From Nitrososphaera sp. (lineage in GTDB: Archaea; Thermoproteota; Nitrososphaeria; Nitrososphaerales; Nitrososphaeraceae): a stretch of DNA of 57,842 bases. Under the pieces are notes generated by a model. The model ran no database searches. It worked only from the letters and a program-made list of their open reading frames with translations, and had not been told where the DNA came from. The stretch covers positions 1 to 57,842 of the forward strand of contig JAHEZV010000003.1 of the NCBI GenBank assembly GCA_023250885.1. The letters run 5' to 3'. A program made the position numbers and the translations under genes. Below, in pieces: positions 1-6,578 of this stretch; within the stretch, counting starts at the first letter, position 1, and each line of letters starts with the position of its first letter.

Positions 1-27
1 AAATCTAGGCAGCCACCAATAATCAGT

Positions 28-492
28 ATGAAGGCCACTTTTGGATCGGGCTGTTTCTGCTGCTCAGACGACGTTTTCATGAAGATAAAGGGAGTCACGT
101 CGACCGCCGTCGGCTGCATGGGAGGCAAGCTTGAAAACCCGACGTATGAGGATGTCTGCACCGACGGGACAAGCCACGCAGAAGTGGCTCAGGTCGAATA
201 CGACCCATCGGTCGTTTCATACGAAGAGCTGCTGACCGCATTCTGGGGCAGTCACGACCCGACTAGCATGAACAGACAGGGGCCGGACGTTGGCACGCAG
301 TACAGGTCTGTAGTATTCTTCCACAATGAAGAGCAGGAAAAGGCTGCCAAGGCGACTAAGGAAAAGCTACAGGACAGGTTTGGCGAGAAAAAGATAGTGA
401 CCGAGATCTCGCCGGCGCCGAAATTCTGGAAGGCAGAGGAATACCACCAAAAGTACTATGCAAAATGCGGCATGACCACAATGCATTTCTAA
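28..492 (+). CDS. msrA: Peptide-methionine (S)-S-oxide reductase MsrA
   Basis: Repairs oxidised methionine by reducing the S-sulfoxide back to methionine in the cytosol. The 154-residue protein has the MsrA fold signatures: an N-terminal GCFCCSDD stretch with the nucleophilic Cys, the GGKLENPTYEDVCTDGTSHAE segment region, RQGPDVGTQYRS, and a C-terminal AEEYHQKYY. Length is at the short end for the family. The usual GCFWG motif is GCFCC here, so the conserved Trp is replaced by Cys. The ATG at 28 opens the conserved N-terminus. It converges on fusA, with a small mobile element inserted between them. Confidence 0.95.
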   Translation: MKATFGSGCFCCSDDVFMKIKGVTSTAVGCMGGKLENPTYEDVCTDGTSHAEVAQVEYDPSVVSYEELLTAFWGSHDPTSMNRQGPDVGTQYRSVVFFHNEEQEKAAKATKEKLQDRFGEKKIVTEISPAPKFWKAEEYHQKYYAKCGMTTMHF

Positions 493-601
493 CTTGCACT
501 CATGTTCGAAGAAGTGAACGACAGTGATCCCGGCGATGTCAAATTCTATGCTCTGGACTTGAATTATCGAGGTTTGTTTTCAAAAAGAGAAAAGGAATTT
601 T

Positions 602-614
602 ATTCCTTGTCTAT
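602..614. repeat. Left 13-bp target-site duplication
   Basis: ATTCCTTGTCTAT. An identical copy lies at 3467-3479, where it is the antisense of the last aEF-2 codons (Ile-Asp-Lys-Glu plus the T of the stop). Identity extends to 17 bp if the flanking T run is included. Same orientation, as expected of a duplicated target rather than of the element ends. Confidence 0.85.
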
Positions 615-667
615 AAAAATAGTTTCCCCCATTTCCGTGCGGGGCTCCGTACGCTTTTTTGTATAGA
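615..667 (+). repeat. Left terminal inverted repeat (53 bp)
   Basis: Begins AAAAATAG next to the target duplication and ends with GTACGCTTTTTTGTATAGA. The same-length repeat lies inverted at 3414-3466. The inner 19 bp match perfectly; the outer 34 bp match at 19 positions. Confidence 0.8.
637..660 (+). terminator. Hairpin-plus-T-run terminator inside the left TIR
   Basis: GTGCGG, loop GGCT, CCGTAC form a six-pair stem (one G-T pair), followed by GC and six T. This would end rightward transcripts such as msrA. The right TIR has a weaker GTGC/GTAC version followed by the same GCTTTTTT and would serve fusA. Confidence 0.5.
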
Positions 668-786
668 CTAGTATATCAGAAAAGGCTGGCCTGACAAGAA
701 GGAATGGAGTGAAATCCACGACGCATTGAGAACGCAAGGATTCAACTAGCTACCCAATGGAAAAGACAGTTACTGGCTGAAAATTA

Positions 787-957
787 TCAATCACTAGCGG
801 AACGATCAGGTTGATAGACTATACGGTTCTTGTCTTTCCAAACACGAAGTCTAGTACCATCTGTTATGCCAAGCTGTTCACGCAGCTCCTTTGGTATGAC
901 CGCTACCACAGAGCCCATCTCTCTGATTTTATATGCGCGTACTGTTGTATAGAGCAC
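787..957 (-). CDS. AbrB/SpoVT-fold DNA-binding protein (56 aa)
   Basis: This gene is too short for the ORF track. Read from GTG at 957 it encodes MLYTTVRAYKIREMGSVVAV... with the AbrB swapped-hairpin core VVAVIPKELREQLGITDGTR and RLRVWKDKNRIVYQP. Such proteins are usually dimeric regulators, often antitoxins or autoregulators. A TATA-like TTTATAAAAA lies about 35 nt upstream on the minus strand. No toxin ORF follows; downstream is the left TIR region. The coding call rests on the motif match, start and promoter; the DNA target is unknown. Confidence 0.75.
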   Translation of the reverse strand: MLYTTVRAYKIREMGSVVAVIPKELREQLGITDGTRLRVWKDKNRIVYQPDRSASD

Positions 958-1025
958 CAATTGTTGTATCTACCGAATAAGGTATTTTTTATAAAGGTTT
1001 AATAGCTGTCGGTAGCTACCAAGAA

Positions 1026-1265
1026 ATGTTTGGTAGATACCTGATGACTAAGAAGAAGAAAACCAATTGGGGTGGCATTGCAGCTTGGCTTGGTCTAGGA
1101 TTGACTTTTCTAGGCACAATTTACACTATTAAGGAATACTACAAAGATAAATGTCCTCAGTGTGGTCAAAAGATGGTTGTAGTGATAGTTAACAGCAATA
1201 ATTACTACCATTGCAGTAGCTGCGATCTGTTCTACGACAGAATTAGAAGTGAGCATTATCAATGA
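1026..1265 (+). CDS. Small membrane protein with C-terminal zinc ribbon
   Basis: 79 residues: a short basic N-terminus (MTKKKKTNWGG), one membrane helix (about residues 18-37), then a zinc ribbon with CPQCGQK and CSSCDLF (two CxxC knuckles about 24 residues apart). Start at ATG 1026 or the in-frame ATG 1044. Its last codons overlap the next gene by ATGA, so the two are probably co-translated. It is cargo of the inserted element. I do not recognise a named family; a membrane-tethered zinc ribbon is all that can be said. Confidence 0.65.
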   Translation: MFGRYLMTKKKKTNWGGIAAWLGLGLTFLGTIYTIKEYYKDKCPQCGQKMVVVIVNSNNYYHCSSCDLFYDRIRSEHYQ

Positions 1266-1468
1266 GCAGCACTTTGCCATCGAATGAAGTTATTTGTGAG
1301 GAATGTGGAACGGTATTCAAACCTGCAATGAACGTGGATGCTATGCCGCTTTTTAATCAGGTAAGAAAGTACCAGTGGATTCGAGTGGAATGCCCCAGTT
1401 GTAATACTCTCCATCGCGCCGCTCGATTCAGCAAGAAAGGATTCAATATCCTTATGATAAGAGATTAG
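1262..1468 (+). CDS. Small zinc-ribbon protein
   Basis: 68 residues with CEECGTVF near the N-terminus and CPSCNTLH about 30 residues later, a classic four-cysteine zinc ribbon. The start codon lies in an ATGA overlap with the upstream membrane/zinc-ribbon gene, suggesting translational coupling and a shared task. The stop overlaps the stop of a minus-strand ORF that converges on it. Function unknown; may bind nucleic acid or protein. Confidence 0.65.
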   Translation: MSSTLPSNEVICEECGTVFKPAMNVDAMPLFNQVRKYQWIRVECPSCNTLHRAARFSKKGFNILMIRD

Positions 1469-1617
1469 GCATCCTTCAGATGTTTTATCGCCTTGCCTGT
1501 AACAGCGATGACTCGCCCATCGCCCGAACGTAACAGTCTACAAAATCGGCCGAGTACGCGACTGAACTCGATTACTAGTTCTGCCGCATAAACGACGGAT
1601 TTTGAAGAGTGCTGCAA
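1465..1617 (-). CDS. Possible small protein or out-of-frame C-terminus of the AbrB-like gene
   Basis: The minus strand holds an open frame after the AbrB-like gene, shifted by one frame relative to it. From TTG 1617 it reads MQHSSKSVVYAAELVIEF..., 50 residues with a protein-like mix and an ordered end (GDGRVIAVTGKAIKHLKDA). No ATG or GTG start is available, and the frame stays open up to the end of the AbrB-like gene, so either this is a short coupled gene or a frameshift separated it from 1638..1796. No family recognised. Confidence 0.35.
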   Translation of the reverse strand: MQHSSKSVVYAAELVIEFSRVLGRFCRLLRSGDGRVIAVTGKAIKHLKDA

Positions 1618-1637
1618 ATCGACTGATGACCGAAAAA

Positions 1638-1796
1638 TTACATCTTGTCCTTGTGAATAGTCAGTCTACTATCTTCTAAACCGATGCGTAGAATGTCTCC
1701 TTCCTTCCACTGCAAATCTTGGACAATTTCACTTGGGATCGTAACTTTGAAGCTATTTCCTACTTTGCCAAGCTTGACCTTAGGTTCAAACGGCAC
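1638..1796 (-). CDS. AbrB/SpoVT-fold DNA-binding protein (52 aa)
   Basis: Second AbrB-fold gene missed by the ORF track. From GTG 1796 it encodes MPFEPKVKLGKVGNSFKVTI, then PSEIVQDLQWKEGDILRI and a short tail. KVGNSFKVTIPSEIV is the typical AbrB strand-helix signature. A TATA-like TTTAAATATATA lies about 28 nt upstream, so the mRNA is probably leaderless. A 16-bp perfect palindrome sits between TATA and start, the right place for autorepression. It is divergent from a membrane-protein pseudogene that shares the same promoter region. Confidence 0.75.
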   Translation of the reverse strand: MPFEPKVKLGKVGNSFKVTIPSEIVQDLQWKEGDILRIGLEDSRLTIHKDKM

Positions 1797-1798
1797 AG

Positions 1799-1814
1799 CA
1801 TTGTATATACAATG
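1799..1814. promoter_or_regulatory. 16-bp palindromic operator candidate
   Basis: CATTGTATATACAATG is a perfect palindrome two bases upstream of the AbrB-like start and overlapping the ATG of the divergent reading frame. It lies between a TATA-like sequence (about 1818-1830) and the start codon. A dimeric AbrB protein binding here would block both directions; this is inference from position and symmetry. Confidence 0.5.
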
Positions 1815-2219
1815 TATATATTTAAATATTGGCTTCGAGCGTTCAAAGAAGAATCAAAGGATAATTACACTGGCAATCGATCTATACTTCAAAGGAGTAT
1901 CGCAATCGGTGCGGTAGCCGCAGTTTCGCTGGGGCTTGTTATCGCTATTCTGAACGACCCTCTTTTGCCATTCAAATTCAAGACATTTCAGACACAAGCT
2001 CAGGAAACTGCTAATCCATGTAGTACCAAAGGAGTATTATCCGTACTCTACAAAGGCGAATGCTAAACGCGGGAAGAAGAACAAAAGCAGAAAATGCTTG
2101 ACCAAATGTGTCTGGATAATCCTGTGCAGTTGAACAAAGAGCACGAATCTGTTTGGTATAGCTACCGTGACAAGAATACAAATCAGGTCAAGTCGTATTG
2201 TGATTGGCGAGGCAGGTAA
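1812..2219 (+). pseudogene. Small single-pass membrane protein gene interrupted by an in-frame TAA
   Basis: From ATG 1812 the frame encodes MYIFKYWLRAFKEES..., a membrane helix (SIAIGAVAAVSLGLVIAIL) and an outside domain ending ...VLYKGEC at TAA 2064-2066. The same frame continues open after that stop for 50 codons (REEEQKQKMLDQMCLDNPVQ... SYCDWRGR) to a second stop at 2217. The continuation is charged, contains Cys residues, and looks like the rest of the same domain. A single nonsense change, or recoding, would explain it. Alternatively the tail is a separate ORF from ATG 2091. No family recognised. Confidence 0.5.
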
Positions 2220-2472
2220 TTTTACGCCCTTTGGTCTTGCAGTTTCACCGGGATAATATCTTCGCGGGAATCACAGGGTGCGGCGACCGATTCGACTTCG
2301 TAACGATCAAAGTTTCAAGGATGAAAACATGAAGATGAAGTAAAGCTTTCTGCTTCTAAGGTTTTGAACACCACAACGCCGCATGACCTGACGCGACCTC
2401 CGTGTTGTATCTGTCTACAGAAGGTCTAAGGTTAATAGCAACCCTTAACTTGGTTAACTCGTCGAATGCTAT
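2220..2472. other. Gene-free stretch inside the element
   Basis: I see no convincing coding frame, repeat or RNA here. It ends with the likely promoter region of the surface-protein gene; GGTTAATAGCAACCC and CTTGGTTAACTCG form a loose repeated GGTTAA motif of unknown meaning. Confidence 0.4.
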
Positions 2473-3294
2473 TTGACGAATGCTCGTTTGCTTCTTACAA
2501 TGAGTGCATTATTACTCATTAGCCTGCTAGTCATGGCTCCTAGCAGTCAATTGGCGAGTGCTCAGCATTTTACACCTGTCGTCGCTCGGGAGACCGCATA
2601 TCGAGATAGCTTCGGTTTTATTCATATCGTGGCAGAAATAATAAACCGAACGCAGAAGCCAATCACTAACATAAAAGTAAAAGCGACATTAAAGGACAAG
2701 GACGGCGCACTCGTAGGAATTCATGTATTTGATCCAAGCCCCGAATACCCGAAGCTGACGCTTCAATCTCAGTCGGCTGTAGGAGTTCACGGTATTGTAT
2801 TTGATGCGATAGAATCTCAGAAAGCTTCCACTTTTGATTTGAATTTGCAGTTTGACGAGGGGATCATTAAGGAGAGAACTCTAACCATAACACAAAGCAA
2901 CTTCTACAGTGGAGATTCTGGCGTTTGGAAAGTTGTAGGTGAGATAAGGAATTCAGGAGACATGACAGCACGCAGCACTTTCATCATAGTAACGCTATTT
3001 GAAGAATCAACGATTCATCCTGAAGGTATGACCGAGCCAGTGACTCTAAAGAAAGTCGTGGGCGTAGAAACTATTGCAGTAGGCGATATTGAATCTGAAG
3101 AATCCGTTCCATTCTCTTTGACAGCTCAAGTGCCGACCTCGCAGATTGTAGGAGCTGTTGACATCTACGCGGAATCAACCAATTCAGTAGTTGTTCCTGA
3201 GTTTCCACTATCAGCTACGGTTATTTTATTAGGCATTCTTGGCTCTATTGTATGTCTAAATAGATCGGGGTATTTCCATCGTGTTCTTCCATAA
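2473..3294 (+). CDS. Secreted FxLYD-like surface protein with PEF-CTERM-like anchor
   Basis: 273 residues. N-terminal signal peptide (ARLLLTMSALLLISLLVMAP, cut near ASAQ), then two beta-rich repeats with phrases such as GFIHIVAEIINRTQKPITNI and GVWKVVGEIRNSGDMTARST, typical of FxLYD-type domains, then VVVPEFPLSATVILLGILGS followed by a basic tail. The PEFP-helix-tail is the sorting/anchor signal common on archaeal surface proteins. TTG 2473 is preferred over ATG 2500 because it supplies the positive n-region. The gene lies at the inner side of the right TIR as cargo of the element. Confidence 0.75.
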   Translation: MTNARLLLTMSALLLISLLVMAPSSQLASAQHFTPVVARETAYRDSFGFIHIVAEIINRTQKPITNIKVKATLKDKDGALVGIHVFDPSPEYPKLTLQSQSAVGVHGIVFDAIESQKASTFDLNLQFDEGIIKERTLTITQSNFYSGDSGVWKVVGEIRNSGDMTARSTFIIVTLFEESTIHPEGMTEPVTLKKVVGVETIAVGDIESEESVPFSLTAQVPTSQIVGAVDIYAESTNSVVVPEFPLSATVILLGILGSIVCLNRSGYFHRVLP

Positions 3295-3413
3295 CTCCGC
3301 ATACAATTGTTTCGCTGTGTGACCCTCCCCTCTTTGTGAAGAGTTTTAGGATACTTCATTCGCTAAACCACATCTACATTTCTGCAATCATTTCTTGTTT
3401 TCGTATTGACCGA

Positions 3414-3466
3414 TCTATACAAAAAAGCGTACAAACCTGAGCACAAATTGGTGGGGATCTCTTTTT
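3414..3466 (-). repeat. Right terminal inverted repeat (53 bp)
   Basis: Read on the minus strand it begins AAAAAGAG directly after the aEF-2 target duplication and ends GTACGCTTTTTTGTATAGA, the inverted copy of the left TIR. The first two A supply the last bases of the aEF-2 TAA stop. Confidence 0.8.
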
Positions 3467-5666
3467 ATTCCTTGTCTATGAACTCGTCTGGCGATGGCGG
3501 GTCTGGGTTGAGTCCCTTCCTCTTCCTGACGTCGCCAACAAGTGTCCTGAATATCGAGTTTGGAACCGGCTGCCACGCCTTGAAGTAGGTGTTCCAGAGA
3601 GCCTTGCCTGCTGTTGCTCCTCTCATCTTCTCCGACAGGTCGAACGTTTCAGAAGCCGGCACTTCTCCCTGCATGATTGCGATGATGCCCTTCTGCTCTA
3701 CGTTCAAGAGCTTGCCGCGCTTGCTCGACAGAACGCTTGACACCTGGCCTATGAGATCCTGCGGGCACTTGACCTCTATGCCAAGTATGGGCTCCAGGAG
3801 CACCGGGTCTGCGATCAGCATCGAGCCCAGCATCGCCCTCCTCGTCGCCGGCATCAGCTGCGCGAGGCCCCTGTGCGCCGGGTCTTCGTGCGGGACAAAG
3901 TGGTGGAGGACGAATTTCACTCCCCTCACGGCTTCGTGCGCTATCGGCCCGTTACGGATTACGTCGTCAAAGCCTGACCGTATCGAGTCCATCGACTCCT
4001 GGAGGTACTGGACGCCTTTCGTCTCGTCTATCAGCATGTTTCCGCTGATGTCAATCGCGGCGACGCTCCTTGCTTCGTCCGAACTCCATCCCTTGTCTCT
4101 AAGTATCTTGGCCATCTCTTTCTGATCCATGTCTTCCTTTATCTTGCCAGTCCTTATCAGGTCAAGTATGTCGTCTGGCAGAGCCTCGACGCGCATGAAT
4201 ATCTTGTTGTGCTTGTTTGGAGACTTGCTCATTATGGGCCCGGCCTTTGCGCGGATGGTTTCGCGATAGTTGATGAGTGGCTCCGTTGTCACGATTTCAA
4301 GCCCCTTTTCCTGCAACAGGGAAGTTGCAATTTCTAGGTGCAGCACGCCCATGCCTGCCATCAGCGTCTCGCCGGTTTCTTCATTTATCTTCACTACGAG
4401 GGTCGGATCTTCGACTGTTATGGTGCGCAGTCCCTCGACCAGCTTGGGGAGGTCCTTGGGGTGCTTTGGCTCGACTGCGATCGTGACCACTGGCTCTGAC
4501 ACGTATTTGATCGACTCAAACGCCTGCGCGCCCTTGACAGTCGATATCGTTTCGCCTGCAATGGCATAGTCAAGCCCGAGCAGCGCCGGGATGTTGCCAG
4601 CCGGCATCACGTTTACGATTTCCCTTGTGTTGCCCATGTAGATGTTGACCGACTGCACCCTGCCCGGCCTCTTTGCGTCGATAAGGAAGACATCGTCGCC
4701 GTCCTTTATCGTGCCGGAGAACAGCCTGCCTGTGGCTACCCTGCCGGCCTGCGGGTCGACGTTTATCGTCGTTACCATCATGAGCGCCGGGCCCTTTTCG
4801 TCGCACGCAACCAGCGCTTTTCCAATGTCGGAATTGAGGTCGCCGGGCCAGATTTTCGGAATCCTGTATTTCTGCGCGACATGGGGCGGCGGGTGGTGCT
4901 GGACCACCATTCCGAGCACCGCGTCATGTAATGGTGATTTCTCGGACAGTGTTCTTATCGCATTCGGATCGTTGCTGGTATAAGCTTCATAAACTTGCTT
5001 GAAGCCAATTCCAGTCTTCTTGTACATGTTAAAGTTGAAGCCCCACCTGTCCTTGGCAGAGCCAAAGGCCACGGTGTTGCTTTCTATGCTGACTTTCCAT
5101 TTTTCCTTGATCTCGGGCTCGGCGTAAATGTCAATCAGCTGGTTAAAGTGGGAGATGATGTTGGCGAGCCAATTCTGCATGGCTGTTGCGTCCAGCTTTA
5201 GCTCCTTTACGAGTCTGTCTATCTTGTTGATGTAAAGCACCGGCCTTACGCGCTCTTCCAGCGCCTGCCTCGTCACGGTCTCTGTCTGGGTCATGATGCC
5301 CTCCACAGAGTCTGACACCACTACCGCACCGTCAATTGCCCTGAGGGCGCGGGTCACCCTGCCGGTAAAGTCGATGTGGCCGGGCGTGTCAATCATGTTG
5401 ATAACGTATTCCTTGCCTTCTGTTTCATAAAACAGCGTGACGTTTGCCCCCCTGATAGTCATCTGGCGGTTCTGCTCGAGCTTCATGGAGTCAAGCGCCA
5501 GCGCCTGACCTGCTACCGACGGGGAAATGATGCCCGACGCGGCAAGCAGGCTGTCACTCATGGTCGTCTTGCCGTGGTCCACGTGGGCAATGACGCCAAA
5601 GTTGCGTATCTGATCCTTGTTACCAATTATCCTGATTATATCTTGAGTTGACTTGAACTTCGGCAT
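3465..5666 (-). CDS. fusA: Translation elongation factor aEF-2
   Basis: GTPase that drives ribosome translocation. 733 residues, normal for archaeal EF-2. Visible are the G1 loop AHVDHGKTT, DTPGHIDFTGRVTRA (G3), NKID (G4) and, in domain IV, VPHEDPAHRGLAQLMPATRR, which holds the His modified to diphthamide; the ligase Dph6 is encoded at 18046..18756. The ATG at 5666 has a TATA-like ATTTAATAG about 33 nt upstream and is divergent from mqnD. The last codons (IDKE, stop) coincide with the target duplication of the inserted element, which leaves the protein intact. Confidence 0.98.
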   Translation of the reverse strand: MPKFKSTQDIIRIIGNKDQIRNFGVIAHVDHGKTTMSDSLLAASGIISPSVAGQALALDSMKLEQNRQMTIRGANVTLFYETEGKEYVINMIDTPGHIDFTGRVTRALRAIDGAVVVSDSVEGIMTQTETVTRQALEERVRPVLYINKIDRLVKELKLDATAMQNWLANIISHFNQLIDIYAEPEIKEKWKVSIESNTVAFGSAKDRWGFNFNMYKKTGIGFKQVYEAYTSNDPNAIRTLSEKSPLHDAVLGMVVQHHPPPHVAQKYRIPKIWPGDLNSDIGKALVACDEKGPALMMVTTINVDPQAGRVATGRLFSGTIKDGDDVFLIDAKRPGRVQSVNIYMGNTREIVNVMPAGNIPALLGLDYAIAGETISTVKGAQAFESIKYVSEPVVTIAVEPKHPKDLPKLVEGLRTITVEDPTLVVKINEETGETLMAGMGVLHLEIATSLLQEKGLEIVTTEPLINYRETIRAKAGPIMSKSPNKHNKIFMRVEALPDDILDLIRTGKIKEDMDQKEMAKILRDKGWSSDEARSVAAIDISGNMLIDETKGVQYLQESMDSIRSGFDDVIRNGPIAHEAVRGVKFVLHHFVPHEDPAHRGLAQLMPATRRAMLGSMLIADPVLLEPILGIEVKCPQDLIGQVSSVLSSKRGKLLNVEQKGIIAIMQGEVPASETFDLSEKMRGATAGKALWNTYFKAWQPVPNSIFRTLVGDVRKRKGLNPDPPSPDEFIDKE
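3467..3479. repeat. Right 13-bp target-site duplication (end of fusA)
   Basis: ATTCCTTGTCTAT, identical to 602-614. On the fusA strand it is ATA GAC AAG GAA T, the final codons of the gene. Confidence 0.85.
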
Positions 5667-5747
5667 GCTTCAATCGAAAAAAAGTTTTGCGCAGGACTAT
5701 TAAATGTTCCCAAGAGTTAATAATGGCAGAGGGAAATCCCGTAGCCG

Positions 5748-6578
5748 ATGGAGATAACGCTGGGCCACACGCCGGACGCGGACGACGCGTTCATGTTCTA
5801 TGGTATCGTGTCTGGCAAAGTCAGGTCCGGATTTGCAGTAAAGCACGTCATACAGGACATTGAAACGCTCAACTGCCGGGCGCTCAAGCACGAGCTGGAT
5901 GTGACTGCGGTGTCGGCCCACGCCTACGCCTACCTGAAGGACTATGTCATGTTGAAGAGCGGCGGGAGTTTTGGGCTGAACTACGGCCCAATAGTTATTG
6001 TTAAAAATGGCAGCAGGATGACGCCGGAGCAGCTGCAAAAATGTACGATAGCGATCCCGGGCAAAATGACCTCTGCCAACCTCCTGCTAAAGCTAGCAAT
6101 AGGCGAGTTCAAAGAGAAAGAGATGTCGTTTGAGGCGATAACGGACGCGGTCGCGGCAGGCAAGGTCGACGCCGGGCTCGTAATCCACGAGGCGCAGATA
6201 ACGTACGACAAGGCGAAATTTGCCAGTGTGCTTGACCTTGGCACCTGGTGGTCCGACACCATGGCTGGTCTGCCCGTGCCCCTTGGCATCAACGTGGCAA
6301 GCACCCTGACAATGAGCAGAAAGCAGATAGGGGAATTCAGCGACGTCTTTACAAGGTCGGTAAAGTACGGCCTTGACAACGCCGACGCCGCAGTGGGCTA
6401 TGCTATGCAGTACGGGCGCGGCCAGCCAAAAGCAATAATTACAAAATTCGTTAAAATGTACGTCAACGAGCTGACGCTTGACATGGGCCGCGACGGTAAG
6501 CGGGCGATTCAAAAGATGTTTGAAATGGCTAAAGAAAAGAAAATAATTGATGCAGACGTAGCGGTGGAAGTAATCTAG
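5748..6578 (+). CDS. mqnD: 1,4-dihydroxy-6-naphthoate synthase MqnD (futalosine pathway)
   Basis: Converts cyclic dehypoxanthinyl futalosine to 1,4-dihydroxy-6-naphthoate in the alternative menaquinone route. 276 residues, family-typical, with the N-terminal GHTPDADDAFMFYGI and the ligand-site ETLNCRALKHELDVTAVSAH region of the MqnA/MqnD periplasmic-binding-protein fold. MqnD is preferred over MqnA because of this N-terminus and the neighbours MqnE, MqnC and a UbiD-type decarboxylase. ATG 5748 has a TATA-like GTTAATAAT about 30 nt upstream. The 3' end overlaps the htrA stop by 4 nt. Confidence 0.85.
   Translation: MEITLGHTPDADDAFMFYGIVSGKVRSGFAVKHVIQDIETLNCRALKHELDVTAVSAHAYAYLKDYVMLKSGGSFGLNYGPIVIVKNGSRMTPEQLQKCTIAIPGKMTSANLLLKLAIGEFKEKEMSFEAITDAVAAGKVDAGLVIHEAQITYDKAKFASVLDLGTWWSDTMAGLPVPLGINVASTLTMSRKQIGEFSDVFTRSVKYGLDNADAAVGYAMQYGRGQPKAIITKFVKMYVNELTLDMGRDGKRAIQKMFEMAKEKKIIDADVAVEVI

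Larger units (their letters stand above)
615..3466. mobile_element. Non-autonomous TIR/TSD element in the 3' end of the aEF-2 gene (casposon-like)
   Basis: A 2852-bp segment bounded by 53-bp terminal inverted repeats (615-667 and 3414-3466; 38 of 53 positions identical ungapped, the inner 19 perfectly) and flanked by a 13-bp direct duplication of the end of fusA. It holds AbrB-like, zinc-ribbon, membrane and PEF-CTERM-like genes but no Cas1, polymerase, transposase or tyrosine recombinase that I can see. Casposons, the Cas1-encoding transposons, have TIRs, make target duplications of about 13-15 bp, and as I recall some thaumarchaeal ones sit at the 3' end of the aEF-2 gene. The architecture is seen directly; the casposon assignment is inference. 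Confidence 0.75.

Noticed and set aside
502-666. A 54-codon plus-strand ORF after msrA
   Set aside because: It runs through the target duplication and the left TIR, including its terminator hairpin; the open frame is explained by those repeats.
811-1002. ORF-track frame of 63 aa on the plus strand
   Set aside because: It is the antisense of the AbrB-like gene at 787..957, which has a recognisable domain, promoter and start.
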